Shown: positions 1-9,581, counted from the first letter of the stretch. The stretch is DNA of 64,000 bases from Pseudomonas sp. MRSN 12121 (GCF_000931465.1 NZ_CP010892.1:5107388-5171387); one strand, 5' to 3'. Program-made: numbers and translations. The notes: a model not told the origin generated them from the sequence alone.

Positions 1-65
1 AAGGTGATCGCCAGAAACATCAGTCTGGAACGATCCGACCGTAACGGCTCGACAGGACTGGACAT
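1..65 (-). CDS. Truncated gene at window edge, probably a membrane transporter
   Basis: An ATG at 65 opens a frame running off the left edge. The 21 visible codons begin MSSPVEPLRSDRS and then turn hydrophobic (LMFLAIT). A short polar N-terminus followed by a first membrane helix is typical of MFS-type transporters, but only this tip is seen. It is divergent from the TetR gene starting at 158, an arrangement common for TetR repressors and the efflux genes they control. The family assignment is inference. Confidence 0.4.
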   Translation of the reverse strand, partial: MSSPVEPLRSDRSRLMFLAIT

Positions 66-79
66 ACGCACGCTCCACT

Positions 80-98
80 AAAGCTAATATTTTGCTTT
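80..98. promoter_or_regulatory. AT-rich dyad in the divergent TetR promoter
   Basis: AAAGC (80-84) and GCTTT (94-98) form an inverted repeat around a 9-base AT-rich spacer, between the two divergent start codons at 65 and 158. AAAGCAAA recurs at 127-134. A TetR dimer site is plausible here, but the dyad is short and unproven. Confidence 0.3.
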
Positions 99-157
99 TG
101 CGGAGTGTGCTACTGCCTCGCTCTTAAAGCAAATTCTTTGTGTTAAGGTTCGACCCC

Positions 158-703
158 ATGGCTATTAAAGAAGGTTTACGCCCAGGCGGGCGCAGCGCCC
201 GGGTACAGGAATCCATCCATTCGGCAGTCCGCGAACTCCTCGAAGAACAGGAGCGCTCGACCCTGACCGTGCCGCAGATCGCCACCCGCGCCGGCGTGAC
301 GCCCTCGACCATCTACCGGCGCTGGGGCGACTTGTCGACCCTGCTGGCGGATGTCGCCCTGGCACGCATGCGCCCGGACAGCGAACCCGCCGCCACCGGC
401 AGCCTGCGCGGCGACCTGCGGGCCTGGGCCGAACAGTACCTCGACGAAATGAATTCCGAGCCCGGGCGCAACATGATGCGCGACGTGCAATGCAGCGCCA
501 CGCCCGGCTATTGCGTGAGCATCCTCGGCGGGCAACTGCAGATCATCCTCGATCGCCACCGGCACAGCACAGCGGTGCTACCCGACATCGACCGGCTGCT
601 GAACCTGCTGGTGGCGCCGACGGTGTTCCGCATCCTGTTCGCCGCGCAACCGCTTGAAGTGCAGGAACTGCATGAACTGATCGAGATCGCACTGCGGCCC
701 TGA
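158..703 (+). CDS. TetR/AcrR family transcriptional regulator
   Basis: The 181-residue protein carries an N-terminal TetR helix-turn-helix at about residues 37-62 (IATRAGVTPSTIYRRW) and a C-terminal ligand-binding and dimerisation region. The ATG at 158 is chosen; an in-frame GTG at 140 would add six residues without a better ribosome-binding site. The gene is divergent from the truncated transporter-like gene at 1-65, which it may repress in the absence of a ligand. The ligand cannot be predicted from the sequence. Confidence 0.85.
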   Translation: MAIKEGLRPGGRSARVQESIHSAVRELLEEQERSTLTVPQIATRAGVTPSTIYRRWGDLSTLLADVALARMRPDSEPAATGSLRGDLRAWAEQYLDEMNSEPGRNMMRDVQCSATPGYCVSILGGQLQIILDRHRHSTAVLPDIDRLLNLLVAPTVFRILFAAQPLEVQELHELIEIALRP

Positions 704-887
704 AACCCTCTGCGCACGCTTCTCCACGGGAGCGTGCCGGCTTGCGCTCAAGCCCGCTGGACGCGCCTTTTCCCCTGCGACACCTGGCCGCGCCAATACC
801 TTGGTCGACACTGACGAACCCCGGACATCGTGCGAGACTGTCTGACCGGGCTTGAACGCCCGGCGCGCCTTTATGTTTGGAGTTCCC

Positions 888-3800
888 ATGTCGCTGTCCA
901 GCGGGCTGATCGCTCTCGTCGCCCTGGCCTATATGGCCATCATGTTCGCCATCGCCTTCTACGGCGACCGTCGCAGCACACCCCTGCCGCCACGGGTGCG
1001 TGCCTGGGTGTACAGCCTGTCGCTGGCGGTGTATTGCACCAGCTGGACCTTCTTCGGCGCCGTTGGCCAGGCCGCCGAACAACTCTGGTCGTTCCTGCCG
1101 ATCTACCTGGGGCCGATCCTGCTGCTGGTCCTGGCGCCCTGGGTACTGCAGAAGATGGTGATGATCAGCAAGCAGGAGAACATCACCTCCATCGCCGACT
1201 TCATCGCCGCGCGCTATGGCAAGTCCCAGACCCTGGCGGTGGTGGTGGCGCTGATCTGCCTGGTCGGCGTGCTTCCTTATATTGCCCTGCAGCTCAAGGG
1301 CATCGTGCTCGGGGTGGACCTGCTGATCGGCGCCGGTGCCGACACCATGGGCACTCGCGCCCAGGATACGGCGCTCATCGTGTCGCTGATCCTGGCCCTG
1401 TTCACCATTGTCTTCGGCACCCGCAACCTCGACGCCACCGAGCACCATCGCGGCATGGTGCTGGCGATCGCCTTCGAATCCCTGGTCAAGCTGCTGGCCT
1501 TCCTCGCCGTTGGCGCCTTTGTCACCTATGGCCTGTACGACGGCTTCGACGACCTGTTCAGCCAGGCGATGCTCGCTCCGCGCCTGGAGCGGTACTGGCA
1601 GGAAACCATCAACTGGCCGTCGATGGTGGTGCAGACCGGCGTCGCCATGATGGCGATCATCTGCCTGCCGCGGCAATTCCACGTCACCGTGGTGGAGAAC
1701 ATCGAGCCCCAGGACCTGCGCCTGGCCAAATGGGTTTTTCCCGCCTACCTGGCCCTGGCCGCACTGTTCGTGGTGCCGATCGCCCTGGCCGGGCAGATGA
1801 TGCTGCCCAGCTCGGTCCTGCCGGACTCCTTCGTCATCAGCCTGCCCCTGGCCCAGGCCCATCCGGCCCTGGCGGTACTGGCCTTCATCGGTGGCGCGTC
1901 GGCCGCCACCGGCATGGTGATCGTGGCCAGCGTGGCGCTGTCGACCATGGTGTCCAACGACATGCTCCTGCCCTGGCTGCTCCGCCGGCAGAGCGCCGAG
2001 CGACCGTTCGAAGTGTTCCGCCACTGGATGCTGTCGGTGCGCCGGGTCAGCATCGTGGTCATTCTGCTGCTGGCCTACGTCAGCTACCGCCTGCTGGGTT
2101 CCACCGCGAGCCTGGCGACCATCGGCCAGATCGCCTTCGCCGCCGTGACGCAGCTGGCCCCGGCCATGCTCGGCGCGCTGTACTGGAAACAGGCCAACCG
2201 TCGCGGGGTGTTCGCCGGGCTGGCGGCGGGCACTTTCCTGTGGTTCTACACTCTGGTCCTGCCGATCGCGGCCCACAGCCTGGGCTGGTCGCTGAGCAGC
2301 TTCCCGGGCCTGGCCTGGCTGCACAGCAACCCGCTGCACCTGCCGATCACCCCGCTGACCCAGGGCGTGGTGCTGTCGCTGGCGGGGAACTTCACCCTGT
2401 TCGCCTGGGTTTCGGTGCTGTCGCGTACTCGGGTATCGGAACACTGGCAGGCCGGGCGCTTCATCGGCCAGGAAATCAGCGGCCGGCCCAGCGCCCGCTC
2501 GATGCTCTCGGTACAGATCGACGACCTGCTCAAGCTCGCTGCGCGTTTCGTCGGCGAAGAGCGGGCTCGCCAGAGCTTTATCCGCTTCGCCTACCGCCAG
2601 GGCAAAGGCTTCAACCCCAACCAGAATGCCGACGGCGAATGGATCGCCCATACCGAGCGGCTGCTGGCCGGTGTGCTTGGCGCCTCCTCTACCCGCGCGG
2701 TGGTCAAGGCCGCCATCGAAGGCCGCGAGATGCAGCTTGAGGACGTGGTGCGCATCGCCGACGAAGCCTCGGAAGTGCTGCAGTTCAACCGCGCGCTGTT
2801 GCAAGGCGCGATCGAAAACATCAGCCAGGGCATCAGCGTGGTCGACCAGTCCCTGCGGCTGGTGGCCTGGAACCGCCGTTACCTGGAACTGTTCAACTAC
2901 CCGGACGGGCTGATCAGCGTCGGCCGGCCGATCGCCGACATCATCCGCCACAACGCCGAGCGCGGCCTGTGCGGACCGGGCGAAGCCGAAGTGCATGTCG
3001 CCCGCCGCTTACACTGGATGCGCCAGGGCCGCGCCCACACCTCCGAGCGGCTCTTCCCCAATGGCCGGGTGATCGAACTGATCGGCAACCCGATGCCCGG
3101 CGGCGGTTTTGTCATGAGCTTCACCGACATCACGCCGTTCCGCGAAGCCGAACAGGCCCTGACCGAGGCCAACGAAGGCCTGGAACAGCGGGTAGCCGAA
3201 CGTACCCACGAACTGTCGCAACTGAACGCCGCGCTGACCGAAGCCAAGGGCAACGCCGAGGCAGCCAACCAGTCCAAGACCCGCTTCCTGGCGGCCGTCA
3301 GCCACGACCTGATGCAACCCTTGAACGCCGCCCGGCTGTTCTCCGCCGCCCTCTCCCACCAGAACGACGGCCTGTCCGCCGAGGCCCAGCAACTGGTCCA
3401 GCACCTGGACAGCTCCCTGCGCTCCGCCGAGGACCTGATCAGCGACCTGCTGGATATCTCGCGCCTGGAAAACGGCAAGATCACCCCCGAACGCAAGCCG
3501 TTCGTACTCAACGAGCTGTTCGATACCCTGGGGGCCGAATTCAAGGCCCTGGCCCAGGAGCAAGGCCTGAAATTCCGCCTGCGCGGCAGCCGCCTGCGAG
3601 TCGACAGCGACATCAAGCTGCTGCGCCGGGTCCTGCAGAACTTCCTGACCAACGCCTTCCGCTATGCCAAGGGGCCTGTGCTACTGGGCGTGCGCCGCCG
3701 GGGCGAGCACCTGTGCCTGGAAGTCTGGGATCGCGGGCCGGGCATTCCACTGGATAAACAGCAGGTGATCTTCGAAGAGTTCAAGCGCCTCGACAGCCAT

Positions 3801-4358
3801 CAGACCCGCGCCGAAAAAGGCCTGGGGCTGGGGCTGGCGATCGCCGACGGCTTGTGCCGCGTCCTCGGCCATGGCCTGCAGGTGCGCTCATGGCCCGGCA
3901 AGGGCAGTGTCTTCAGCGTCAGCGTGCCACTGGCCAAGACGCTGGCCAGCGCACCGGGACAGGTGGCCGAGCTCAACGGCCACCTGCTTTCCGGCGCCCA
4001 GGTCCTGTGCGTCGATAACGAAGACAGCATCCTGATCGGCATGAACAGCCTGCTCACTCGCTGGGGCTGCCAGGTCTGGACCGCACGCAACCGGGAAGAA
4101 TGCGCGGCGCTCCTGGGCAAGGGCGTACGGCCGCAACTGGCGTTGGTGGACTATCACCTGGACGAGGGCGAAACCGGCACCGAGGTCATGGCCTGGCTGC
4201 GCACCCAGATGGGCGACCCGGTGCCCGGCGTGGTGATCAGCGCCGACGGACGCCCGGAGATGGTTGCCGAAGTCCACGCCGCCGGCCTGGACTACCTGGC
4301 CAAGCCAGTGAAGCCAGCAGCACTGCGGGCCCTGTTGAGCCGACACCTGCCGCTCTGA
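888..4358 (+). CDS. mxtR: Hybrid sensor histidine kinase with sodium/solute symporter domain (MxtR/CrbS type)
   Basis: The product has 1156 residues. An SSS (PutP-like) domain of about 13 membrane segments fills residues 1-510, followed by a linker, a PAS domain near 640-745, a coiled coil, HisKA with the phospho-acceptor His at residue 806 (VSHDLMQPLN), an ATPase domain with GLGLGLAIADG, and a C-terminal receiver with Asp 1088 (LALVDYHLDEG). The terminal receiver separates it from CbrA. This layout and length match P. aeruginosa PA3271/MxtR and CrbS, which with ErdR/CrbR control acetate (acs) metabolism. GGAG seven bases upstream supports the ATG at 888; upstream in-frame starts at 852 and 873 lack such a site. 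No partner regulator gene lies next to it, as expected for this orphan kinase. Confidence 0.85.
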   Translation: MSLSSGLIALVALAYMAIMFAIAFYGDRRSTPLPPRVRAWVYSLSLAVYCTSWTFFGAVGQAAEQLWSFLPIYLGPILLLVLAPWVLQKMVMISKQENITSIADFIAARYGKSQTLAVVVALICLVGVLPYIALQLKGIVLGVDLLIGAGADTMGTRAQDTALIVSLILALFTIVFGTRNLDATEHHRGMVLAIAFESLVKLLAFLAVGAFVTYGLYDGFDDLFSQAMLAPRLERYWQETINWPSMVVQTGVAMMAIICLPRQFHVTVVENIEPQDLRLAKWVFPAYLALAALFVVPIALAGQMMLPSSVLPDSFVISLPLAQAHPALAVLAFIGGASAATGMVIVASVALSTMVSNDMLLPWLLRRQSAERPFEVFRHWMLSVRRVSIVVILLLAYVSYRLLGSTASLATIGQIAFAAVTQLAPAMLGALYWKQANRRGVFAGLAAGTFLWFYTLVLPIAAHSLGWSLSSFPGLAWLHSNPLHLPITPLTQGVVLSLAGNFTLFAWVSVLSRTRVSEHWQAGRFIGQEISGRPSARSMLSVQIDDLLKLAARFVGEERARQSFIRFAYRQGKGFNPNQNADGEWIAHTERLLAGVLGASSTRAVVKAAIEGREMQLEDVVRIADEASEVLQFNRALLQGAIENISQGISVVDQSLRLVAWNRRYLELFNYPDGLISVGRPIADIIRHNAERGLCGPGEAEVHVARRLHWMRQGRAHTSERLFPNGRVIELIGNPMPGGGFVMSFTDITPFREAEQALTEANEGLEQRVAERTHELSQLNAALTEAKGNAEAANQSKTRFLAAVSHDLMQPLNAARLFSAALSHQNDGLSAEAQQLVQHLDSSLRSAEDLISDLLDISRLENGKITPERKPFVLNELFDTLGAEFKALAQEQGLKFRLRGSRLRVDSDIKLLRRVLQNFLTNAFRYAKGPVLLGVRRRGEHLCLEVWDRGPGIPLDKQQVIFEEFKRLDSHQTRAEKGLGLGLAIADGLCRVLGHGLQVRSWPGKGSVFSVSVPLAKTLASAPGQVAELNGHLLSGAQVLCVDNEDSILIGMNSLLTRWGCQVWTARNREECAALLGKGVRPQLALVDYHLDEGETGTEVMAWLRTQMGDPVPGVVISADGRPEMVAEVHAAGLDYLAKPVKPAALRALLSRHLPL

Positions 4359-4395
4359 CGCCGCGCCAGCCGCTGCTGCCGGCGGCGCTCACCGA

Positions 4396-5877
4396 TCAGT
4401 CCGGCAGTTCGAGCACGGCGCCGTCGGCATCGGTCATCGCCCGTTCCAGCAGATCCGCCGGCAGGCTCTTGCTGGCTCGCGCACCGAGCAAGCGCAGTTG
4501 TTCGCTGCGACTGACCAGGTTGCCGCGCCCTTCGGTCAGCTTGTTGCGCGCAGCGCTGTAGGCCTTGTCCAGCTGTTGCAGGCGATTGCCGACTTCGTCC
4601 AGGTCCTGGATGAACAACACGAACTTGTCGTACAGCCAACCGGCTCGCTCGGCGATTTCCCGAGCGTTCTGGCTTTGCCGCTCCTGCTTCCACAGGCTGT
4701 CGATCACCCGCAGGGTGGCGAGCAAGGTGGTCGGGCTGACGATTACGATATTGCGGTCGAAGGCTTCCTGGAACAGATTGGGTTCAGCCTGCAGGGCGGC
4801 GGAAAAGGCCGCTTCGATCGGTACGAAAAGCAGCACGAAATCCAGGCTGTGCAAGCCTTCCAGGCGCTTGTAGTCCTTGCCGGCCAGGCCCTTGACGTGA
4901 TTGCGCAAGGACAGGACGTGCTGCTTCAGCGCCGCCTGGCCGATCGCTTCGTCGTCCGCGGCGATGCATTGCTGGTAGGCCGTGAGGCTGACCTTGGAAT
5001 CCACCACCACTTGTTTGTCGCCGGGCAGCATGATCAGTACGTCAGGCTGGAAACGCTCGCCATCAGGGCCCTTGAGGCTGACCTGGGTCTGGTACTCGCG
5101 CCCCTTCTCCAAGCCGGCATGCTCCAGTACCCGCTCGAGAATCAGCTCGCCCCAGTTGCCTTGGGTTTTCTGGCCCTTGAGGGCCCGGGTCAGGTTGGTC
5201 GCCTCGTCGCTCAACCGCAGGTTCAGCTGTTGCAGGCGCTCCAGTTCCTTGCCCAGGGAGAAACGCTCACGGGCTTCGGCCTGATAACTTTCCTCGACCC
5301 GCTTCTCGAAGGACTGGATACGCTCCTTGAGCGGGTCGAGCAATTGTCCGAGGCGCTGCTGGCTGTTTTCGGCAAACCGCTGCTCGCGCTCGTCGAAGAT
5401 CTTGCCCGCCAGCTCGGCGAACTGCGCCCGCAGCTCGTCCCGCGAACCTTGCAGGTCGTCCAGGCGCTGCTGATGGCTTTCCTGCTGCTCGCGCAGCTCG
5501 GCGGTGAGCGATGCAACCTGGGCGTCCAGGCGTCGCAGCTCGGCTTCCTTATTAGCCCGTTCGAGGTTCCAGGCATGGGCGGCATCGCGGGCATTGTCGC
5601 GCTCGATCTGCAGCAACTCGACTTCCCGGCGCACCGCCGCCAGGTCGACCTGCTTCACAGTGTTGGCCTGGGCCAGGTCGCTGATTTCGTCGCGGCAGGC
5701 ATCCAATTGAGCGTTCAAGCCGTCCTGCGCCAGCTGCGCCGTGGCCAGGCGCTCTTCCAGCAGGGACAGTTCGTTTAGTCTGGAGCTCAGACGGCGCTGC
5801 AATTGCCAGGCGAGCACGGTCAAGGGCAATGCCGCGCCTGCCAGCCCCAGCAGTACACCGGTCAAGTCCATAGCCAT
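4396..5877 (-). CDS. rmuC: DNA recombination protein RmuC
   Basis: The 493-residue protein has an N-terminal membrane helix (about 5-22), a long coiled coil (about 25-200) and the RmuC domain, seen in stretches such as GREYQTQVSLKGPDGERFQP and VVVDSKVSLTAYQ. RmuC proteins limit inversion at short inverted repeats and are thought to be nuclease-related. The ATG at 5877 is preceded by GGAG five bases away; a GTG two codons earlier overlaps that site and is less likely. The gene is convergent with mxtR, 37 bases apart. Confidence 0.9.
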   Translation of the reverse strand: MAMDLTGVLLGLAGAALPLTVLAWQLQRRLSSRLNELSLLEERLATAQLAQDGLNAQLDACRDEISDLAQANTVKQVDLAAVRREVELLQIERDNARDAAHAWNLERANKEAELRRLDAQVASLTAELREQQESHQQRLDDLQGSRDELRAQFAELAGKIFDEREQRFAENSQQRLGQLLDPLKERIQSFEKRVEESYQAEARERFSLGKELERLQQLNLRLSDEATNLTRALKGQKTQGNWGELILERVLEHAGLEKGREYQTQVSLKGPDGERFQPDVLIMLPGDKQVVVDSKVSLTAYQQCIAADDEAIGQAALKQHVLSLRNHVKGLAGKDYKRLEGLHSLDFVLLFVPIEAAFSAALQAEPNLFQEAFDRNIVIVSPTTLLATLRVIDSLWKQERQSQNAREIAERAGWLYDKFVLFIQDLDEVGNRLQQLDKAYSAARNKLTEGRGNLVSRSEQLRLLGARASKSLPADLLERAMTDADGAVLELPD

Positions 5878-5938
5878 AGCCACTCCAGGCAGGGAAATAA
5901 AGCTTGAAGGTTAACCAAGCGACCGGAGCTTGGACAGC

Positions 5939-6262
5939 TCAGTCTTCGATCTGGCCAAGCTCACGCTGGGCCTGGCGGTCGCCGGCGCGGGCCGCCTGGC
6001 GCAACAGATCGTGGCCGATCCGCCGGTCCCGGGCATTGCCGCATTCGCGGCACATCAACTGGCCGAGACGGCTCTGCGCCGCCACCACCCCTTCCCGCGC
6101 CGGCTGCTTGAGCAGACGCCCGGCAAAATGCTTGACGTTGCGGTTATCGCCCAGGCGCGGACTGTCGAGCAGCCACATGGCCACACGCAACGAAAAACGC
6201 TTGGATTCGGTAACACTGGAAGGTGAAGAGGTAACAGAAGGTGATACTGAGCGAAACTTCAT
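5939..6262 (-). CDS. Small Sel1/TPR-like repeat protein
   Basis: From the ATG at 6262 this gives 107 residues. The C-terminal half holds Sel1-like alpha-hairpin repeats (AAQSRLGQLM, LLRQAARAGDRQAQRELGQI). The frame stays open upstream to 6370, but those residues look unlike a signal or domain. Sel1 repeats mediate protein-protein contacts; the partner is unknown. It lies 61 bases downstream of the rmuC start on the same strand, so it belongs to a separate upstream unit that may read into rmuC. Confidence 0.6.
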   Translation of the reverse strand: MKFRSVSPSVTSSPSSVTESKRFSLRVAMWLLDSPRLGDNRNVKHFAGRLLKQPAREGVVAAQSRLGQLMCRECGNARDRRIGHDLLRQAARAGDRQAQRELGQIED

Positions 6263-7158
6263 AAAGCACTGTAGGGCAGATCGGAAGGCGCGCCACTCTA
6301 CTCCTTTTTTCGCATGCGTAAAGTCGAAAAAAACTCGGCACGCCCGTGCTAGAGCAAGCGCTTGGGACAATCCACAGAAGCTGTGGATAACTCAGTGGAC
6401 AACCGCCCTACAAGTCGCCGAAAGCCCCACGGGACGGGGCTCGCAGTCAAACTGACGATTTTTTCACCAGTAAAAAAAACCGATGTTTTTCATTGACTTA
6501 AATTTTCATCGCAGGCATTGGAGGGCGCCGCGGATGAGGTGACAGGTCGGTGACAGGCTGCGCAACTATTGTGCACAAGTACCCGCGATCCAGTTATATC
6601 GATGCACCTTTTTTGTCCATTCCCGGGAAAACGACAACCGCAATGAAGACTCTGGTAACAAACGGCCCGTTGCTGCGGCTAGATGAGCTTTTTGCCTAAC
6701 ACACTTGCAACAGGCAATTCAATTCGATATCATCCACAGCGTTAGTACCAAGCTGAAAGTCAATTCTGGTCGAACAAATCCCCTTCGGTTCACCTTCCCT
6801 CAAGAGAAGTCTTACCGATCCCATTGGGACCGACCACCTCGCTGGTTTCCAGGTAAAGCTTTCGCCGACACGCCCTTTGAACACACTGCAAAGGATGTCG
6901 CGATCCCCTTACTCTGACCGAACCAACCTGCAATTGATCAGGATCTTCACCTGGGGCCCAGAACCTTAACCCCCGCTGTGACTGCCTGACCTCCTAAGTA
7001 CCTACCTGCCAGCCCTAGCGCGCACTTGATAAAGCGCTTCCAACTGGCTGCTTTGTTCCAGTCGGGTTCTTCGTTCGACCAATGGTGGTCGGCGTTACTG
7101 GAACGTTTTAACGTTGCACGGTTCTTAACCGTGTCATTTGTAGGAACACCCAATAACT
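6263..7158. other. Long AT-rich intergenic region with DnaA-box-like sites and broken coding fragments
   Basis: About 0.9 kb carries no convincing gene and is visibly more AT-rich than its flanks. A dyad at 6370-6388 (ATCCACAG-aag-CTGTGGAT) contains a perfect DnaA box on the minus strand (TGTGGATAA, 6382-6390); an 8/9 match (TCATCCACA) lies at 6730-6738 and a TTGTGCACAA palindrome near 6570. Between them is an A/T-rich block at 6465-6515. On the minus strand a short frame near 6800-6880 reads VVGPNGIGKTSL, a P-loop-like string, but frames are interrupted on both sides, as in a decayed gene. The promoter for the gene at 7159 must lie at the right end. Confidence 0.45.
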
Positions 7159-7383
7159 ATGTCTACTCAAATCCAGACTCAGGATGCCATCCGCACCCTC
7201 ACCAACGCTTTTGCCCCAATGAACTGCCTGATCATGGCCGCTCGCAAGGGCTGCTTCAGCTTCACCCTGGTCAACGAACACGGGATCGCCCGCCATAGCG
7301 AACGCCTGTACCCCGACCAGTACTCCAGCGCCGAGCCGCTGCAAGCGGTGATCGAACGCACCCGTCAGGCCCTGACAGCCTGA
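7159..7383 (+). CDS. Conserved small protein of unknown function
   Basis: A 74-residue soluble protein beginning MSTQIQTQDAIRTLTNAF. It has two cysteines (near residues 23 and 32) and no signal peptide, membrane helix or motif I recognise. AGGAA lies about 12 bases before the ATG. An intrinsic terminator follows 24 bases after the stop, so it is probably a monocistronic transcript driven from the unusual AT-rich region upstream. Confidence 0.65.
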   Translation: MSTQIQTQDAIRTLTNAFAPMNCLIMAARKGCFSFTLVNEHGIARHSERLYPDQYSSAEPLQAVIERTRQALTA

Positions 7384-7406
7384 GATGCCAAAGCGTTGAA
7401 ACGTCG

Positions 7407-7435
7407 AAGCCTCGCCTGAACAGCGGGGCTTTTTT
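7407..7435 (+). terminator. Intrinsic terminator after the 74-aa gene
   Basis: AAGCCTCGC (7407-7415) pairs with GCGGGGCTT (7423-7431) with one G-T wobble across a 7-base loop, followed by a T-run. Confidence 0.85.
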
Positions 7436-7655
7436 ATTGCCTGTTATTTCGACTTGGCTGCCGGCGCTAAAGCACGATCCGATATAAGGGTTATAACGCA
7501 ACGTTGGAAATATTTTAAAAACAGGCCTTTACAGCAAAGATATGACACTACACTTCAACTCAAGCGGCACGATCCGCTTCCGGCGAGCCTGACCGACCCA
7601 CCGCTGCCAAGCTCCCCCTCAGGCTCAGCCGGCCACTTCACGTTTCGAGGGCTTT

Positions 7656-8138
7656 ATGGGTATCGCCGCCAGCGAACTGTGCCGCTATGTGATTCGTCCG
7701 ACCCTGATCTATCTGGGCAGTCACAGCCGTACCGCGGAATCCCTGCTACTGGGTATCGCCGCCAGCCAATCCGCCCTCGGCTCTGCCCTCCACGACCGCC
7801 GGGGCCACGACCTCTACCGCATTGCCGAGCTCCGCCACCAGGCCCTCTGGGACCACTACCTGGCCCTGGACCCGGAACGCGCCAGCCTGGTTCGCGGACT
7901 GGCCAGCCAGCACGCGTTCCTCAGCGGCCCGCACCTGGAATTGACCGTCAACCTGCGTTACGCCACTGCCATTGCCTGGCTGCTGGTCGAAGAGCAAAAC
8001 ACCCCGCTCCCCCATGCCGGCGATCTCGTCGGCATGGCGCGCATCTGGCGGCAGATCTTCCAGCCGCAAGGACGCCTGCGGGACTTCACCGATGCCTGGC
8101 AGACCTGCGTGGCGCCACTGCACCAGGTCGCTTGTTGA
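7656..8138 (+). CDS. Uncharacterised protein, weakly resembling phage transglycosylase-like proteins
   Basis: A 160-residue soluble protein. The N-terminus (ELCRYVIRPTLIYLG...SLLLGIAASQSALGSAL) recalls, from memory, the start of phage structural or lysozyme-like proteins whose active-site segment reads GTAAxESxxG. Here the expected Glu position is Gln 38, so if the resemblance is real the enzyme would be inactive. No signal peptide is present and no phage genes surround it. The ATG at 7656 lacks a strong ribosome-binding site. Family assignment is tentative. Confidence 0.55.
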   Translation: MGIAASELCRYVIRPTLIYLGSHSRTAESLLLGIAASQSALGSALHDRRGHDLYRIAELRHQALWDHYLALDPERASLVRGLASQHAFLSGPHLELTVNLRYATAIAWLLVEEQNTPLPHAGDLVGMARIWRQIFQPQGRLRDFTDAWQTCVAPLHQVAC

Positions 8139-8283
8139 TCGGGCTTTTTGCAAGATCCTGGAAATCACCGGGAATCTGGTCGGATTGTCCTACAAAACCG
8201 CTCTAACTCAAGCCATACAGGCTATAGCGCTGGGCAGGAAATGTTGGTAATCTTCGCTCCGGTGATCACCAGGAGTTCTAATA

Positions 8284-9567
8284 ATGAAAAAAGTAATGCT
8301 CAAAACCAGCCTTAGCTTCGCCGTTGCCATGGCATCCACTCAACTCTTCGCAAGTGGCTTTGCCCTGAACGAACAAAGCATCAGCGGCATGGGTACTGGT
8401 TTCGCCGGTCGATCCTCTGCCGCCGATGATGCGAGCACCGTTTTTGGTAACCCTGCCGGTATGTCGCGCCTGAAACGCCAGCAAGTCACTGGCGGTGTAG
8501 CGGCCATCGATGCCTCCACCGATATCAACGATGCCAGTGGTAGCCGCAGCGGTACCAACAAAGGCGACATGGTGCCTTTTACTGCCGTGCCAATGGCTTA
8601 CTACGTCAAGCCTATCGATGATCAGTGGGCCTTCGGTATGGGGGTCTATGCCCCATTCGGCCTGATCACCGACTACGAAAACGGCTTCCAGGGCCGCAAC
8701 TTCGGCAGCAAGAGCGAAGTTAAAGTCGTCACTTTCCAGCCTACTGTCAGCTATGCCTTCAACGACCGCGTATCGATCGGTTTCGGCCCGACGATCAACC
8801 GCATTTCCGGCACCCTGGAATCCGCGCTGACCACCCCGCTGTCGCCCAACGACGGCCGCGTCCAGATCAAGGGTGACGACATTGGCTATGGCTACAACAT
8901 CGGCCTGCTGGTCCAGGCGACCGACACCACGCGCGTCGGCCTGACCTACCACTCGAAGGTCAAGTACAAGCTCGAAGGCCACACCGAAGTCAGCCCGGGC
9001 GCCGGTACGCCGGGCGCGCTGCTGCGCGACGCTCGCTACGATGCCTCGCTGGACATCACCACGCCTGAATCGGCCGACCTGTCGGTGACCCAGGAACTCA
9101 ACGATGCCTGGAAACTCTACGCCGGTGCCACCTGGACCCGCTGGAGCCGACTGAAAGACATCACCGTGCAAAACGACGGCGTCACCGCCGGCGCCGGCGG
9201 TCTTCTGGCCCCGGGCGCCCTCAGCTCGATCAAGGAAGAGCAGAACTGGCATGACACCTGGGCCTACGCCATCGGTACGTCCTACCAGCTGAACAAGCAG
9301 TGGGTGCTGCGTACCGGCCTGACTTTCGACCAGTCGCCGACCAACAATACCGACCGCTCGCCACGCATCCCTACCGGTGACCGGACCATCTTCAGCCTGG
9401 GTGCCGGCTGGAGTCCAACCGATGACTTGACCATCGATGTGGCCTACTCCTACCTCAAGGAAGAGAAGGTCAACATTCACCGTACCAACGCCCTCGGCCA
9501 GTCCTATAACGCCGAGTACGAGAACAGTGCGAACGGTTTCGGCGTAGGCGCCACCTACCGCTTCTAA
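8284..9567 (+). CDS. OmpP1/FadL family outer-membrane transport protein
   Basis: The 427-residue precursor has a signal peptide (about 1-24, ending LFASG) and begins the mature chain with the FadL-type plug segment SGFALNEQSISGMGTGFAG and NPAGMSRL. The remainder alternates like a beta-barrel and ends in an aromatic outer-membrane signal (ATYRF). FadL-type barrels pass long-chain fatty acids or other hydrophobic compounds across the outer membrane. An AGGAG site precedes the ATG. It is followed by a strong bidirectional terminator shared with the convergent peroxidase gene. The order FadL-like, peroxidase, MFS, MarR, cob matches my recollection of P. aeruginosa PA1288-PA1285. Confidence 0.9.
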   Translation: MKKVMLKTSLSFAVAMASTQLFASGFALNEQSISGMGTGFAGRSSAADDASTVFGNPAGMSRLKRQQVTGGVAAIDASTDINDASGSRSGTNKGDMVPFTAVPMAYYVKPIDDQWAFGMGVYAPFGLITDYENGFQGRNFGSKSEVKVVTFQPTVSYAFNDRVSIGFGPTINRISGTLESALTTPLSPNDGRVQIKGDDIGYGYNIGLLVQATDTTRVGLTYHSKVKYKLEGHTEVSPGAGTPGALLRDARYDASLDITTPESADLSVTQELNDAWKLYAGATWTRWSRLKDITVQNDGVTAGAGGLLAPGALSSIKEEQNWHDTWAYAIGTSYQLNKQWVLRTGLTFDQSPTNNTDRSPRIPTGDRTIFSLGAGWSPTDDLTIDVAYSYLKEEKVNIHRTNALGQSYNAEYENSANGFGVGATYRF

Positions 9568-9581
9568 GCCCTCGCCTGTCG

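Noticed and set aside
543..2996. 817-residue minus-strand frame over mxtR
   Set aside because: It is rich in His/Gln/Gly/Arg without domains and lies antisense to a strongly conserved kinase; a typical shadow frame in GC-rich DNA.
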